Shown here: piece after piece, positions 62,805-64,000 of the stretch
Layout of the letters: every line of letters begins with the position of its first letter
How positions within the stretch are numbered: the stretch's first letter is position 1
From: Serratia liquefaciens
GTDB taxonomy: Bacteria > Pseudomonadota > Gammaproteobacteria > Enterobacterales > Enterobacteriaceae
DNA length: 64,000 bases
Direction: 5' to 3'
NCBI GenBank assembly: GCA_012719855.1
Contig: JAAXZN010000061.1
Location: 1 to 64,000, forward strand
Notes under the pieces: model-generated
Database searches by the model: none
Seen by the model: only the letters and a program-made list of their open reading frames with translations
What the model was told of the DNA's origin: nothing
Translations under genes and position numbers: made by a program

Positions 62805-64000
62805 TTACTGGTGAGCCAGTTCCACTTCGTCTTCACTGTCCATAATGGACTTGTCCGTTTGCTTCATCAGTTGGCTGGTGATGGTACCTGCCGCCATAGA
62901 GCCGTTGACGTTCAGCGCAGTACGGCCCATGTCGATCAGCGGTTCAACGGAGATCAGCAGGGCAACCAGCGTCACTGGCAAACCCATTGCCGGCAGCACG
63001 ATCAGCGCAGCGAAAGTCGCGCCGCCACCTACGCCGGCGACACCGGCAGAGCTGATGGTGACGATACCGACCAGGGTAGCGATCCACACCGGGTCCAGCG
63101 GGTTAATCCCGACGGTAGGTGCCACCATGACCGCCAGCATCGCTGGGTACAAGCCTGCACAGCCGTTCTGGCCAATGGTGGCGCCGAACGAGGCCGAGAA
63201 GCTGGCAATGGATTCCGGTACGCCCAGACGACGGGTCTGCGCTTCCACGTTCAGCGGAATGCTGGCGGCGCTGGAGCGGCTGGTGAAGGCGAAAGTGATG
63301 ACCGGCCATACCTTGCGGAAGAACTTCAGCGGATTAACGCCGGTGAAGGCCAGCAGGGCAGCGTGCACAGCAAACATGATCGCCAGACCCAGATAAGAGG
63401 CGACCACGAAGCTACCCAGTTTGATGATGTCGTGAACGTTAGAGCCGGCAACCACTTTGGTCATCAGCGCCAGAACGCCGTACGGAGTCAGTTTCATCAC
63501 CAGACGCACCAGCTTCATCACCCAGGCCTGCAGGGTGTCGATAGCGACCAGCACGCGTTCACCCTTAGGCTTATCGTCTTTCAGCAACTGCAGCGACGCT
63601 ACGCCAAGGAAGGTCGCGAAGATCACCACGCTGATGATCGACGTCGGGCTGGCACCGGTCAGATCGGCGAACGGGTTTTTAGGAATGAAGGACAGTACCA
63701 TCTGCGGCACGGTCAGGTCTGCCAGCTTGCCCACATAGTTGCTTTGGATCGCTGACAGACGCGCGCTTTCCTGCGCACCCTGTACCAGACCTTCCGCCGT
63801 CAGCCCAAACAGGTTGGTCACCAGTACGCCGACCAGCGCTGAAATCAGCGTGGTGAACAGCAGGGTGCCGATAGTCAGAAAGCTGATTTTCCCGAGGGAA
63901 GAGGCGTTGTGCAGCTTGGCGACCGCGCTCAGAATCGAGGCGAAGACCAGCGGCATGACAATCATTTGCAGCAGTTGCACATAGCCGTTACCGACGATGT
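62805..64000 (-). CDS. tcyP: L-cystine symporter TcyP (YdjN), 5' end outside the window
   Basis: At least 398 aa present; the start is beyond base 64000. Dicarboxylate/cation symporter (SDF) family and very close to E. coli YdjN/Tcy[39 protein letters not shown] with the Ser-rich hairpin, and [24 protein letters not shown]. Na+-coupled uptake of L-cystine in the inner membrane. The C-terminus ends in acidic EDEVELAHQ. The missing part is about 65 residues. Confidence 0.94.
   Translation of the reverse strand, partial: IVGNGYVQLLQMIVMPLVFASILSAVAKLHNASSLGKISFLTIGTLLFTTLISALVGVLVTNLFGLTAEGLVQGAQESARLSAIQSNYVGKLADLTVPQMVLSFIPKNPFADLTGASPTSIISVVIFATFLGVASLQLLKDDKPKGERVLVAIDTLQAWVMKLVRLVMKLTPYGVLALMTKVVAGSNVHDIIKLGSFVVASYLGLAIMFAVHAALLAFTGVNPLKFFRKVWPVITFAFTSRSSAASIPLNVEAQTRRLGVPESIASFSASFGATIGQNGCAGLYPAMLAVMVAPTVGINPLDPVWIATLVGIVTISSAGVAGVGGGATFAALIVLPAMGLPVTLVALLISVEPLIDMGRTALNVNGSMAAGTITSQLMKQTDKSIMDSEDEVELAHQ

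Noticed and set aside
1-64000. CRISPR arrays, rRNA, tRNA genes or intact insertion sequences
   Set aside because: No regularly spaced repeats, no rRNA or tRNA folds, and no intact transposase frames were seen.

Overview
The window looks like chromosomal DNA of a Serratia-type enterobacterium. Core blocks keep the usual enterobacterial order (msrC, letA-letB-rsmF-yebV, proQ-prc, htpX, yebQ, kdgR). They are interleaved with genes common in environmental Serratia: a serralysin, a Csu pilus operon, a sucrose operon and a 2-hydroxycarboxylate transporter. The genus is inferred from gene content only; no rRNA or other phylogenetic marker was analysed.

Region by region. 80-5128: histidine utilisation genes hutG, hutI, hutC and divergent hutF-hutD, with two TGTATATACA HutC-type operators; hutH and hutU are not in this block. 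5207-8963: LacI regulator, intracellular invertase and sugar:H+ symporter, with twin GTTAACGTTAAC operators flanking a CRP-like site. 9295-12610: a metabolite:H+ symporter, a GFA-family protein, and a PhlG-like C-C hydrolase divergent from a TetR gene. 12628-22314: seven clustered genes that match the five-step ergothioneine-to-glutamate pathway (MIO-less ammonia-lyase homologue, urocanase homologue, DUF917 protein, cyclic amidohydrolase, M20 carbamoylase) plus a transporter and a LysR regulator. The lyase has an apparent Sec signal peptide, which would put the first step in the periplasm. 22363-27528: pckA, a CitS-type transporter and a serralysin. 27679-29843: small genes, including three adjacent single-helix micro-proteins (one is yniD), an ASCH protein and a papain-like protein.

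29898-41785: yebV, a complete csuA/B-A-B-C-D-E operon, then rsmF and the LetB/LetA lipid-transport pair; the csu operon splits the usual rsmF-yebV junction. 42028-45870: msrC, proQ, prc and a DUF4260 gene. 45903-51761: a six-gene operon for a nicotianamine/staphylopine-like opine metallophore (CntL and CntM homologues, EamA exporter, FecB/C/D-type ABC importer), preceded by a Zur-box-like palindrome; a zincophore system is the best reading. 52167-53045: htpX.

53090-57480: an apparent foreign insertion between htpX and yebQ, holding a LysR gene, two MFS pumps, a luciferase-like monooxygenase remnant, a LysR stub and a fragment of the conjugation ATPase gene trbE. 57484-64000: yebQ, kdgR, the 2-aminoethylphosphonate genes phnR/phnWX with a TGGTATAGACCA operator, and tcyP, which runs off the end.

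The strongest items for follow-up are the ergothioneine cluster with its exported lyase and shared operator motif, and the putative Zur-controlled opine metallophore operon.
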